From Komagataeibacter intermedius TF2 (GTDB lineage: Bacteria > Pseudomonadota > Alphaproteobacteria > Acetobacterales > Acetobacteraceae), in the NCBI RefSeq assembly GCF_000964425.1, contig NZ_BANF01000010.1:124001-188000 (forward strand): DNA of 64,000 nucleotides. Reading direction: 5' to 3'. The position numbers and the translations under genes are program-made. The first letter of the stretch is position 1; each line of letters begins with the position of its first letter. The notes beneath the pieces were generated by a model. It was not told the origin of the DNA and searched no databases. It saw only the letters and a list, made by a program, of their open reading frames with translations. This document shows, piece by piece, positions 18,922 to 27,705 of this stretch.

Positions 18922-20286
18922 TCATGCCTCTCCACGCGTGGGGGATGCAGACTGCCATTCAGGCGTCCGCGCCCCCGGTCCCCAGTAATTGGCAGGCAGC
19001 GAGGTGCCGGGCTGCATGCCAACACGCACGACGATCCCGGCAAACACGATTACGGACAGTCCCATCAGCACCGCGCCCATAACACCCGGCAGGCCATGGA
19101 ACGCCATAAGCGACAGGACCGTTCCCCCCACCGTCAACCCGAAATGGACGCGGCTGGCGCCAACCGGGGCCACATGGCCCATCATCTTGCCAATCCAGTA
19201 ATAGAAACCGCCGAACAGCGCGAACATGGCGGCATACAGCGTGGCCGCATGCACGTCGGCCATGCCGCCGGGCAGCAGCGACATGCCGGACCCCGCCAGC
19301 AGCAGCGCCACGAACCCCGCCGCCCATTCCATGGGGACCGAGGCACGGACATGCCCCACCCGCACCGTGCGCGCCCAGGCCACAAGGACCGCCAGCACCG
19401 GCAGGACAATCAGCCCAAGCTGGACAATGGCCGCAGGTGCCGCCATGCGGGCCAGACCGCCATGCAGCAGATCATGCACCCACACCGAACCGCCACCGAC
19501 CGACATGACGACCAGCGCACCCAGCACCAGGCGCGGCATCTGCAATGGCGCACCGGAAAATGTCTCGATGATCTGGGAAACGATCCCGATGGATGGCAGC
19601 AGCAGCAGCGCGATCTCGGGCCCGGCGAAAACATGCAGCAGGCCATCGACCTGCCCTGACATGTCGCCCCCCGCCAGTATGATCCGCGTCAGGCCACCGG
19701 CCAGAACGGGCATGACCATGACAACCATCATGGCCGTCAGCCCCTGCGCCCAGACGAATATGGGCATGTCACGCAGGCGCTGCTCCATCGGTCCCATGTT
19801 CAGGACGGTCGCGACCATATTGATGGCCTGCAGCAGCATGCCAAGGCTCCACCCCATCAGGGCGAACAGGGAAACCTGCGCGGGCACGGTTGGGGACAGC
19901 CCCACCAGCACGGCCACGAAACTGGCGGCGACCAGTCCCCACCCCACCAGCGCCATGCGCGGGAACGCCAGCGCGCGCGCGCGCAGCAGCAGGGGCACGA
20001 ACCAGTTGCCAAATCCGCCGAACAGGGCGGGCAGCGCACAGAAGAACACCATCATCATGCCATGGCGGCGGCCAATGCGCCCGGCGGCACCGGCGATATC
20101 GCCCCCGGCCCATGCATCGGTCAGCGCCTGGGGCAGCAGGCCGACCTGAAGGCCCACGGCCAGCAGGCCACCGACCATTCCCGCCACAATCGCCATGACA
20201 AGGTACAGCATGCCAATCGTCCTGTAGCCACAGGACCCGTCAGCCTTGCGCGCCTCACCTGCCCCGAACCGTGTGCCTGTGGGCAT
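18922..20286 (-). CDS. Degenerate cytochrome c oxidase subunit I homologue, predicted catalytically dead
   Basis: A protein of 454 residues, open throughout, about 12 hydrophobic helices. The heme-copper oxidase subunit I fold is clear: PALFGGFGNWFVP, LAFPRM, MPVLAGGLTRI, FYYWIGKMMG and the tail NYW...EW..SP. By recalled alignment to Paracoccus subunit I, the low-spin heme pair is kept (H75 in RRHGMMM; H346 in ADVHA). Of the copper-B histidines, one is G222 (AGPEIA replaces GHPEVY), one is kept (H271), one is D272. The heme a3 histidine is D344, the cross-link tyrosine A226, the K-channel lysine V300 and the D-channel aspartate A105. The MPRRY segment near the C-terminus is deleted. E224 remains. 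I chose the ATG at 20286 for its AGGGAG site; TTG 20331 and ATG 20325 are alternatives. Role unknown. Confidence 0.85.
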   Translation of the reverse strand: MPTGTRFGAGEARKADGSCGYRTIGMLYLVMAIVAGMVGGLLAVGLQVGLLPQALTDAWAGGDIAGAAGRIGRRHGMMMVFFCALPALFGGFGNWFVPLLLRARALAFPRMALVGWGLVAASFVAVLVGLSPTVPAQVSLFALMGWSLGMLLQAINMVATVLNMGPMEQRLRDMPIFVWAQGLTAMMVVMVMPVLAGGLTRIILAGGDMSGQVDGLLHVFAGPEIALLLLPSIGIVSQIIETFSGAPLQMPRLVLGALVVMSVGGGSVWVHDLLHGGLARMAAPAAIVQLGLIVLPVLAVLVAWARTVRVGHVRASVPMEWAAGFVALLLAGSGMSLLPGGMADVHAATLYAAMFALFGGFYYWIGKMMGHVAPVGASRVHFGLTVGGTVLSLMAFHGLPGVMGAVLMGLSVIVFAGIVVRVGMQPGTSLPANYWGPGARTPEWQSASPTRGEA

Positions 20287-20339
20287 ACGATGTACTCCCT
20301 GCTGCCATGCGCCGGTGTCTGGCATGGCCAATCGTTACC

Positions 20340-20353
20340 ATGATTTCATCATA
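20340..20353 (-). promoter_or_regulatory. Possible promoter -10 with overlapping small palindrome, upstream of the oxidase-like operon
   Basis: On the minus strand TATGAT (20348-20353) resembles a -10 box, but no good -35 hexamer is found at 16-18 bases. It overlaps the inverted repeat ATGAT-TTC-ATCAT (20340-20352), which could be an operator half-site pair or chance. Confidence 0.25.
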
Positions 20354-20459
20354 TACCGCGCCTTGTACACAAAAACGACCCTGTGGGCCGGTCCTGTGGT
20401 CGCGCAATCGTCATTTCAGCCCTGCCACAGGGACAGGGCTGGGCCACGTCCGCGCTGGC

Positions 20460-21173
20460 TTACGCCACCATGGGGCTGGCGGAACTGTCGGCCTCACGCG
20501 GCAGCGTGACCAGCGTGAACAGCCCGGCAGGGGGCACCGGCTGCAGCGTCGCGCGCCGCAGGTCAGTAGGCGGCAGCAGGGATTCGATGGCGAAATCCGG
20601 ATGCCAGCCCAGCGAATGCGACGCGCGCGCCATGCCGCGCTCAACCGCCAGCCGCACGCCACCCTGCGCCAGGAAGTGATTGACGAACAGGATATGCCCG
20701 CCCGGCCTGACCACGCGCTTGAGTTCCGACAGCAGCGCACGCGGATGCGGCACGACGGAGGCAACAAACATCGCCACCGCGATGTCGAACGTGCCATCGG
20801 CAAACTTCGTTGCCTCGGCATCCATTTCCAGCAGGTCGTCCACATTGGACAGGCGCAGCCGCCTTACGCGCTGGCGCGCACGTTCCAGCATGTCACCCGA
20901 CAGGTCGATGCCGGTAATATGCTTGTCCTTGCGGTAATAAGGCAGCGCAAGGCCCGTGCCCACGCCCACTTCCAGCACACGCGTGCCCGGCAGGCCGTTG
21001 ACGGCTTCGACCGCCCGCTTGCGCCCGAAGGCGGAAATGCTGCCGAATACGGCGTCATACACGCTGGCCCAGCGACGATACGCCGCCTTGACCGCCGCCG
21101 CGTCCAGCGCGGATTTGGGAGAAGGTATTTCCACGACTTTTTCAGCGGCCTCATCGTGCAGAACGTCACTCAT
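20460..21173 (-). CDS. pmtA: Phosphatidylethanolamine N-methyltransferase, PmtA type
   Basis: A SAM-dependent methyltransferase of 237 residues. The N-terminal AYRRWASVYDAVFG is characteristic of the Rhodobacter-type PmtA family, followed by SAM motif I VLEVGVGTGLALPYY, the acidic TGIDLSGDML, and post-motif KRVVRPGGHILFVNH. The enzyme methylates phosphatidylethanolamine to phosphatidylcholine at the inner membrane; a phospholipid methyltransferase gene of this kind is known from Acetobacter. I set the start at the ATG giving MSDVLHDEA; the frame extends upstream but that part looks non-coding. A related menaquinone/ubiquinone methyltransferase is the main alternative. Confidence 0.8.
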   Translation of the reverse strand: MSDVLHDEAAEKVVEIPSPKSALDAAAVKAAYRRWASVYDAVFGSISAFGRKRAVEAVNGLPGTRVLEVGVGTGLALPYYRKDKHITGIDLSGDMLERARQRVRRLRLSNVDDLLEMDAEATKFADGTFDIAVAMFVASVVPHPRALLSELKRVVRPGGHILFVNHFLAQGGVRLAVERGMARASHSLGWHPDFAIESLLPPTDLRRATLQPVPPAGLFTLVTLPREADSSASPMVA

Positions 21174-21331
21174 CAGGCTGCTCCCATGCCAAGGCCAAGG
21201 AAGACGGCGCATCCGGCCCGCTTCCGTGCTGCATCCGCCATGATCAAATCCGTCCCGTTCTGCTGCATTACAATTCCACCTGACCTGCCCACGCGCCATC
21301 CGGCCCGTGCAACCGTCTGCCATCCCTGTCC

Positions 21332-21352
21332 CATGCCATGCCACATGGCATG
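21332..21352. repeat. Perfect 9-base inverted repeat between gshB and pmtA
   Basis: CATGCCATG (21332-21340) and CATGGCATG (21344-21352) flank a 3-base loop, 47 bases past the gshB stop and 159 bases before pmtA. No T-run follows on the minus strand, so it is either a weak terminator or an operator/RNA hairpin. Confidence 0.4.
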
Positions 21353-21398
21353 ACAGCCACGACCATCGTGCCCGCCATGGACATCGTCTGCCAATTCC

Positions 21399-22409
21399 CT
21401 ATGCGCCCGCGCCGCCTGTGGCCAGGCGGGACACGATCGCATCCCATATCAGGCCTGCGGTATTGATACCGTCAAAACGGTCGATTTCCTGCAGGCCGGT
21501 GGGGGACGTGACATTGATTTCGGTCAACCATTCACCAATCACGTCGATTCCCACGAAAATAAGTCCCTGTTCACGCAGCATCGGCCCGATCGTGTCACAG
21601 ATCTCCCGGTCCCGCGCGGTCAGTTCCGCGCGGACCGGCCGACCACCCACATGCATGTTGGACCGTGTTTCCCCTTCCGCCGGAATCCGGTCGATCGCCC
21701 CCACCGGCACGCCATCGACCAGGATGATCCGCTTGTCCCCCCTGCGCACGGCGGGTTCATAACGCTGGATCATCAGCGGTTCGCGCGAACGGGCGAAATG
21801 CATTTCCAGCAGGGCGTTCAGGTTGGGATCATCCTCGCGGATGCGGAACACGCCCGCGCCCCCGTTGCCAAACAGCGGCTTGATGATGATGTCGCGCCAT
21901 TTCGCGCGGAATTCCAGTATCGCCCTGACATCCCATGTCACCAGCGTGGGCGGCATGAGGTCGGGATAATGCGTGACCAGTATCTTTTCGGGCGCATTGC
22001 GTACGGCGGCAGGGTTGTTGACAACCAGCGCACGGCCCGGGCCAACGCCATGAATATGTTCAAGAATATGGGTCGCGGTAATATAGGCCATGTCAAATGG
22101 CGGATCCTGGCGCATCAGCACCACATCCATGTCCGCAAGGTTGATGACCTGTTCCGGCCCGAACGTGGCGTGGTCGCCCGCCTGGCGCCGCACCGTGACC
22201 GGGCGGGCGCGGGCGGTCACGCGGTCGGTGCGCTGGCCGCCCTGTGGCGTGGTCCGTCCCTCGTTCAGGCTCAGGGCCTCGACCTGATAGACAAACAGTT
22301 CATATCCCCGGGCCTGCGCCTCCAGCATCATGGCGAAAGTGGAATCACCATTGATGTCGATACCGCCAAGCGGGTCCATCTGGACAGCAACCTTCAGGGG
22401 GCGTGACAT
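21399..22409 (-). CDS. gshB: Glutathione synthetase
   Basis: A protein of 336 residues that joins gamma-glutamylcysteine and glycine with ATP. It begins [20 protein letters not shown], typical of bacterial GshB. ATP-grasp motifs follow: [39 protein letters not shown], and the metal-binding end [18 protein letters not shown]. Length and order are normal. No gshA is in the window. Glutathione supply fits the glyoxalase gene near 54 kb, but the two are not linked. Confidence 0.96.
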   Translation of the reverse strand: MSRPLKVAVQMDPLGGIDINGDSTFAMMLEAQARGYELFVYQVEALSLNEGRTTPQGGQRTDRVTARARPVTVRRQAGDHATFGPEQVINLADMDVVLMRQDPPFDMAYITATHILEHIHGVGPGRALVVNNPAAVRNAPEKILVTHYPDLMPPTLVTWDVRAILEFRAKWRDIIIKPLFGNGGAGVFRIREDDPNLNALLEMHFARSREPLMIQRYEPAVRRGDKRIILVDGVPVGAIDRIPAEGETRSNMHVGGRPVRAELTARDREICDTIGPMLREQGLIFVGIDVIGEWLTEINVTSPTGLQEIDRFDGINTAGLIWDAIVSRLATGGAGA

Positions 22410-22520
22410 AGGCGGGCTTTCTCCACGCGGAACGGGACGGGTTCATGCCGGTGGCCATGGGACGGGACCACCTGGGAACAAACGTCTTAATATGCCTTTG
22501 CGCCCACGGCCAGCCCCTTG

Positions 22521-23057
22521 TTACGGCGCGGATGGATAGGAAATGGCAAGGACCTCGATCATTTCCTCGCCGCGCGGGGTCAGCAGGCGGACCTCATCGC
22601 CCACGCCCGCGCGCATGAGCGCCCTTGCAACAGGGGAAACAAGGCTGACCTGCCCTGCCGCCATGTCCGCTTCATCCACGCCAAGGATGGTAACAGTCCG
22701 TTCTTCATCGCGTTCATTTACATAGGTGACCGTCGCGCCAAAAAATACCCGGTCGCGCTGTGGCTGGACCGCCGGGTCGACAATGACCGCGTTATCAATG
22801 CGTTTCGTCAGGAACCGGATGCGGCGATCAATTTCGCGCAGGCGGCGCTTGCCATACTGGTAATCGCCATTTTCCGAACGGTCGCCATTGCCAGCCGCCC
22901 ATGACACGATTTCCACGATTTTCGGGCGTTCGTCACGCAGCAGGGCCGTCAGTTCGGCACGCATCGCCCCCACCCCGGCGGGCGTGATATAATGTGACAG
23001 CCCGCCCTTGGCCGGCGTGCCGGCCCCTTCTGCGGAATGCGGTCGGGCCTTCAGCAT
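22521..23057 (-). CDS. greB: Transcription elongation factor GreB
   Basis: A protein of 178 residues that rescues backtracked RNA polymerase by stimulating transcript cleavage. The GreB signature GDRSENGDYQYGKRRLREIDRRI lies in the coiled-coil N-terminal part and carries the acidic tip residues; the C-terminal FKBP-like part has ILGVDEADMAAGQVSLVSPVARALM. YGKRRLREID rather than the GreA form favours GreB. There is an extra 25-residue basic/alanine-rich N-terminus. Its start overlaps the end of the aldose epimerase gene by 7 bases, so they are co-translated. Confidence 0.92.
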   Translation of the reverse strand: MLKARPHSAEGAGTPAKGGLSHYITPAGVGAMRAELTALLRDERPKIVEIVSWAAGNGDRSENGDYQYGKRRLREIDRRIRFLTKRIDNAVIVDPAVQPQRDRVFFGATVTYVNERDEERTVTILGVDEADMAAGQVSLVSPVARALMRAGVGDEVRLLTPRGEEMIEVLAISYPSAP

Positions 23058-23947
23058 CGTGCCACCGTCATGCGGATATGTCCCTCCATCACCTGTCCGG
23101 GCGCAAGCACGCGCACGCCACTATCGGCAATGGTGGTCCGGTTGAAGCCATCATTCATGTTGCTGACCGGTTCAAGGCCGATATAGGGCCGCGCCGGGGG
23201 CGTAAACAGCACAAGGTGGGACAGGTCGGGGCTGCCCTCGACCGTCAGGGCGTAACCCTCACGTGGCCAGCGCAGGAAGGCGCTGCCCGACCATCCGGCG
23301 TAACAGTTGTCAATGGCGGCGTCCCCCGCGTCGCGCATGCGGGCAAAGGACCACTCCCCCTCCGCCGGAATACGCAGCAGCGGCAGGTGGTCCGGCCCGT
23401 TGGTCCACACGCTGCTGGCCACAAACCCCAGCTTCAGGCCCGAATGACGGGGAAAGTAGGGATGAAAGCCCATGCCCACCGGCTGATCGCGCGTGTCCGT
23501 GTTTTCCAGCAGGATCCCGATCGACAGTCCCGCTTCATGCAGGTCATAGCGCAGCTGGGCGCGATAGCTGAACGGCCATTGCCCGGCATAGGCCCCGACC
23601 GGGGTATGATCGAGGGCAAGCGTCGCGCTGCTGTCCGACAGCAGCGCGATTCGCCACCGCCGCTGCCATCCGTTGCCATGGATGGCGCAGTCTTCCCCTG
23701 CGAAGCTGGGAGCAAGGTGGTGGTCCACGCCCTCAAAACGGAAATGGTCACCCGCGACCCGGTTGGAAAACGGCACCAGCGGATACCCCGCCACCGCGCG
23801 CCCGTGCTGGGCCACAAGGTGCGGGTCACTGACGGGACGGAGGAATTCCATGCCCGCCGCATTCCGCCAGAATACGATACTGCCACCAAGGTCGGGCAGC
23901 AGGCCAAGGCTTGCGCCACCCGCACGCAGTTCCAGCGTAGCGGACAT
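23051..23947 (-). CDS. Aldose 1-epimerase (galactose mutarotase family)
   Basis: A protein of 298 residues of the all-beta mutarotase family, which interconverts alpha and beta anomers of sugars. Family features: GGSIVFWRNAAGMEFLRP near the N-terminus, the substrate histidine regions CAIHGNGWQRRW and GMGFHPYFPR, and the catalytic glutamate region YIGLEPVSNMNDGFN. The ATG at 23947 gives MSATLELRAG; the open frame continues upstream into uvrB and is not credible. The gene follows uvrB and overlaps greB. Substrate (glucose, galactose or other) cannot be told from sequence. Confidence 0.88.
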   Translation of the reverse strand: MSATLELRAGGASLGLLPDLGGSIVFWRNAAGMEFLRPVSDPHLVAQHGRAVAGYPLVPFSNRVAGDHFRFEGVDHHLAPSFAGEDCAIHGNGWQRRWRIALLSDSSATLALDHTPVGAYAGQWPFSYRAQLRYDLHEAGLSIGILLENTDTRDQPVGMGFHPYFPRHSGLKLGFVASSVWTNGPDHLPLLRIPAEGEWSFARMRDAGDAAIDNCYAGWSGSAFLRWPREGYALTVEGSPDLSHLVLFTPPARPYIGLEPVSNMNDGFNRTTIADSGVRVLAPGQVMEGHIRMTVARC

Positions 23948-23999
23948 GCTCCGTTCCCGCTGTCCGGCGCAGGGCTGGGGCTGTCCGCCGCCCGTCCTG

Positions 24000-26243
24000 T
24001 CATCCACGCCGCTTTCCCCTTCCCTTCACCTGATCGGGATCATAACCGCCGCCACCCGGCCCCAGCGGGACTGGGCCACGGTTGCGCCGCGCAATGGCTT
24101 TCGGGCTGGTGCCCGGCCGCCCCGCGCTTGATTGCGGCAGGGGCGGTGGCTCCATGCCCAGTTCCAGTGCTTCCAGCCTGCGGATTTCATCGCGCAGGCG
24201 GGCCGCGGTCTCGAATTCCAGATCCGCCGAGGCCGCGCGCATCTTCTTTTCCAGATCGGCAATGGCGGCCTTGTAATCCTTGCCCACCATTTCCTGCACG
24301 CTGCCATCCGCCGTGGGGGTGACGGTAACGTAATCCTGCTCGAATACCGAAGATATGGCCTCCCCGATATGCTTGCGCACGGACTGCGGGGTAATGCCGT
24401 GTTCTTCGTTCCACAGGCTCTGCTTTTCGCGCCTGCGGGCAGTTTCCTCAATGGCGTAGCGCAGGCTGTCGGTCATCTTGTCGGCATACAGCAGCACCCG
24501 GCCATCCACGTTGCGCGCGGCGCGGCCGATGGTCTGGATCAGCGATGTGCGCGAACGCAGGAAGCCTTCCTTGTCCGCATCAAGAATGGCGACCAGCGAG
24601 CATTCGGGAATATCCAGTCCCTCGCGAAGCAGGTTGATGCCGATCAGCACGTCGAACGCACCCAGCCGCAGGTCGCGGATGATTTCGATACGTTCCAGCG
24701 TATCCACGTCCGAATGCAGGTAGCGTACGCGGATACCCGCCTCGTTCATGTATTCGGTCAGGTCTTCGGCCATGCGCTTGGTCAGCGTCGTGACCAGCAC
24801 GCGCCCGCCATCGGCAATGGTCTGGCGACATTCAGCCAGCAGGTCATCCACCTGATGTTCGACAGGACGCACGATGGTGACGGGGTCGATCAGGCCGGTC
24901 GGGCGGATCACCTGTTCGGCGAACACGCCGTCCACACGCCGCATTTCCCACGGGCCGGGGGTCGCGCTGACAAATACCGTCTGCGGGCGGTAGGAATCCC
25001 ATTCGGCAAAGGTCAGCGGGCGGTTGTCGAGACAGGACGGCAGGCGGAAGCCGAATTCCGCCAGAACGGACTTCCGCGCATGGTCACCCCGCTCCATCCC
25101 GCCAATCTGCGGCACCGTCACGTGGCTTTCATCCACGATCAGCAGCGCGTCCTCGGGCAGGTATTCAAACAGGGTTGGCGGCGGCTCGCCCGGCGCGCGG
25201 CCGGACAGGTAGCGCGAATAGTTCTCGATCCCCTTGCATACGCCCGTGGTCTCGATCATCTCCAGGTCGAAGGTGGTGCGCTGCTGCAGGCGTTCGGCTT
25301 CCAGCAGCTTGCCGTCCGCGGTGAAGCGGGCCAGCGTTTCACGCAGTTCCTGCTTGATGCCGGTCATTGCCTGCGTCAGCGTCGGGCGCGGGGTGACATA
25401 ATGGCTGTTGGCGTAGATGCTGATGGCTTCAAGGTCGCCGGTCTTTTCGCCCGTCAGGGGATCGAATTCCGTGATTTCGTCAATCTCGTCGCCAAACAGG
25501 CTGATGCGCCATGCGCGGTCCTCGTTCTGGACGGGAAAGACGTCGATCGTCTCGCCACGCACGCGGAAGGTGCCGCGCTGGAACGCCGCATCATTGCGGC
25601 GGTACTGCAGTTCCACCAGTCCCTTGATCAGCCTGTCGCGGTCGATCTCGCCGCCGACCTCCAGCTTGACCACCATGCGCGAATAGGTTTCGACCGAACC
25701 GATACCGTAAATGCACGACACCGAAGCGACGATGATGACATCGTTCCGCTCCAGCAGCGCCTGCGTCGCGGCATGACGCATGCGGTCGATCTGTTCGTTA
25801 ATCTGGCTGTCTTTTTCGATATACGTATCCGACCGTGGCACGTAGGCCTCCGGCTGATAGTAATCGTAGTAGCTGACAAAATACTCGACCGCGTTATCGG
25901 GAAAGAACTGCTTCATTTCCGCATAAAGCTGGGCGGCGAGCGTCTTGTTGGGGGCCAGCACCAGAGTGGGCTTCTGCGTCGCCTCGATGATCTTGGCCAT
26001 GGTGAAGGTCTTGCCCGACCCGGTCACACCCAGCAGGACCTGATCGCGCTCCCCCCCTTCCACGCCGCTGACCAGTTCGGCAATGGCCGTAGGCTGGTCG
26101 CCTGCGGGTTCATAGGGGGAATGGACCGTAAATTTATTGGTCTTGGGTTTTGCGGGCTGACGTTCTGGCTGGAACAGGACAGGCATGTCCGCCGGATCGA
26201 TGTCAGTCGTCTTTTTCTTCTTGCTGCGCGATGCTGTTGCCAT
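24000..26243 (-). CDS. uvrB: Excinuclease ABC subunit B
   Basis: A protein of 747 residues, the damage-verifying helicase-like subunit of nucleotide excision repair. Walker A is [14 protein letters not shown]; the beta-hairpin region includes [12 protein letters not shown]; helicase motifs include [30 protein letters not shown] and QTIGRAARN. The C-terminal UVR domain ([21 protein letters not shown]), which contacts UvrC, is present. The first 35 residues are lysine-rich (SKKKK) and extend beyond the family core, as often in alphaproteobacteria. No LexA box was searched for in detail. Confidence 0.98.
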   Translation of the reverse strand: MATASRSKKKKTTDIDPADMPVLFQPERQPAKPKTNKFTVHSPYEPAGDQPTAIAELVSGVEGGERDQVLLGVTGSGKTFTMAKIIEATQKPTLVLAPNKTLAAQLYAEMKQFFPDNAVEYFVSYYDYYQPEAYVPRSDTYIEKDSQINEQIDRMRHAATQALLERNDVIIVASVSCIYGIGSVETYSRMVVKLEVGGEIDRDRLIKGLVELQYRRNDAAFQRGTFRVRGETIDVFPVQNEDRAWRISLFGDEIDEITEFDPLTGEKTGDLEAISIYANSHYVTPRPTLTQAMTGIKQELRETLARFTADGKLLEAERLQQRTTFDLEMIETTGVCKGIENYSRYLSGRAPGEPPPTLFEYLPEDALLIVDESHVTVPQIGGMERGDHARKSVLAEFGFRLPSCLDNRPLTFAEWDSYRPQTVFVSATPGPWEMRRVDGVFAEQVIRPTGLIDPVTIVRPVEHQVDDLLAECRQTIADGGRVLVTTLTKRMAEDLTEYMNEAGIRVRYLHSDVDTLERIEIIRDLRLGAFDVLIGINLLREGLDIPECSLVAILDADKEGFLRSRTSLIQTIGRAARNVDGRVLLYADKMTDSLRYAIEETARRREKQSLWNEEHGITPQSVRKHIGEAISSVFEQDYVTVTPTADGSVQEMVGKDYKAAIADLEKKMRAASADLEFETAARLRDEIRRLEALELGMEPPPLPQSSAGRPGTSPKAIARRNRGPVPLGPGGGGYDPDQVKGRGKRRG

Positions 26244-26313
26244 GGCTACAGACAGTGGGGACGCAACCGCTGCGGCGCAAGAGGCCGGCGCGGCTGGATC
26301 GTCCCCATTTCCT

Positions 26314-27705
26314 TCAGTTCCGTGACCCGAGCGGCGCCGGCACCCGGGCGGCGCGCAGGGCTTCGGCCTGCCTGCGGGCCAGTGCGGCTTCGTTGAAATC
26401 GCCCGCCAGTTCCTGAAACAGTTCGTGCCAGTTCACCTTTGCCTTCAGCCGCAGGAATACGCTGCCCAGCCCCACGGCGGAACGGTCCACCAGCACGAAT
26501 TCACGCGGGGGCTGCACGCCACCCGTGCGTTTCAGGCCGTTATAGACGCGTTCAGCTACGGCGCGGCCATATTGCGGATCGTTGTCTTCCTGAATGAAGC
26601 GCTCACGGTCATCCAGCAGCGGACCATAGATGAAGCGCGCCCATTCGTTGAGCACCCGCATCGTATCGCGCGACAGGTTGGCGAAGCCCCATGCCTCATA
26701 CGCATGCATCGCCAGATCCTCGTCATCCGTCTCGATCGCTTTATGCAGGTCAATGATGCCCTGCACGAATCGCGAGGGGAAAATCCGGATGGCGCCGAAA
26801 TCCAGCAGGTTGATGCCGTAATCATCGCGCACGGTGAAGTTGCCCATGTGCGGGTCGCCATGAATGACACCGTACCGGTAAAGCGGCGCGTACCACGCGC
26901 GGAACAGCGCGCGCGCCATGCGGTTGCGCTCCTCCTGCGTGGGATTGGTGTCCAGCACCTTCTGGATGCCCTGCCCATTGACCCATTCCATGGTCAGCAG
27001 GCGCTGGGTGCACAGCGCATCCACCGGCCGGGGAATGGTGACATCCCCGAATTCCGCCAGCATCAGGTGGTACAGCCGCATGTTCGCGGCTTCCCGCAGG
27101 TAATCCAGTTCCTCATACAGCCGGTCCTGCAGTTCCTCCAGCACATCATCCTGACAGATGGTGCTGTCGAGTCTGTAGAACAGGTTGACCGCCATGCGGA
27201 ACTGCTTGAGGTCGGATTCGACCGTCGATTTCATGTCCGGGTACTGCAGCTTGCACGCGACCTGCCGCCCGTCGGGCAGCACCGCGCGATGCACCTGCCC
27301 CAGACTTGCGGCCGCCGAGGCCTCGCGGCTGAAGGAGCGGAAATTGCGTTCCCAGTTCGGGCCAAGCTCGGCCGACATGCGGCGACGGACGAAGTTCCAG
27401 CCCATGGGCGGCGCATTGGCCTGAAGCTGCGCCAGTTCCTTGGCATATTCCTCCGGCAGTGCGCCGGGAATGGTGGACAGAAGCTGCGCGCCCTTCATGA
27501 GCGGCCCCTTCAGCCCGCCAAGGACGCTTTTCAGGTCTTCGGCATGGATGGTCTGGTTGGAGCGGAAGCCCATCTTGTGCCCGGCGATACGCGCGGCAAT
27601 GCCGCCGACCGTGCCGGACGTGCGCACCATGCGGCGGAATTCACCAAACAGGCCGGTATTATCGATATTCCGTTCATCCGCCACGTCAGACACGCTCCAG
27701 TTCAT
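26314..27705 (-). CDS. ABC1/AarF/UbiB-family atypical kinase
   Basis: A protein of about 463 residues in the ABC1 (UbiB/COQ8) family, atypical kinase-like proteins linked to ubiquinone synthesis. Seen are the N-terminal [19 protein letters not shown] (a K-x-A-Q form of the usual KxGQ motif), the alanine-rich loop [19 protein letters not shown] with the conserved lysine, [13 protein letters not shown], the catalytic-like [12 protein letters not shown], and the metal-binding LLDFGA. No C-terminal membrane helices are seen, unlike E. coli UbiB. The ATG at 27705 overlaps pepF by 20 bases; a GTG at 27684 with a GGAG site is a good alternative. Confidence 0.88.
   Translation of the reverse strand: MNWSVSDVADERNIDNTGLFGEFRRMVRTSGTVGGIAARIAGHKMGFRSNQTIHAEDLKSVLGGLKGPLMKGAQLLSTIPGALPEEYAKELAQLQANAPPMGWNFVRRRMSAELGPNWERNFRSFSREASAAASLGQVHRAVLPDGRQVACKLQYPDMKSTVESDLKQFRMAVNLFYRLDSTICQDDVLEELQDRLYEELDYLREAANMRLYHLMLAEFGDVTIPRPVDALCTQRLLTMEWVNGQGIQKVLDTNPTQEERNRMARALFRAWYAPLYRYGVIHGDPHMGNFTVRDDYGINLLDFGAIRIFPSRFVQGIIDLHKAIETDDEDLAMHAYEAWGFANLSRDTMRVLNEWARFIYGPLLDDRERFIQEDNDPQYGRAVAERVYNGLKRTGGVQPPREFVLVDRSAVGLGSVFLRLKAKVNWHELFQELAGDFNEAALARRQAEALRAARVPAPLGSRN

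Noticed and set aside
24132-26396. A 754-codon plus-strand frame opposite uvrB
   Set aside because: Antisense shadow of uvrB, no recognisable domain; the same reasoning removes the long frames at 27926-29461, 29672-31459, 58638-60428 and 7072-8865.
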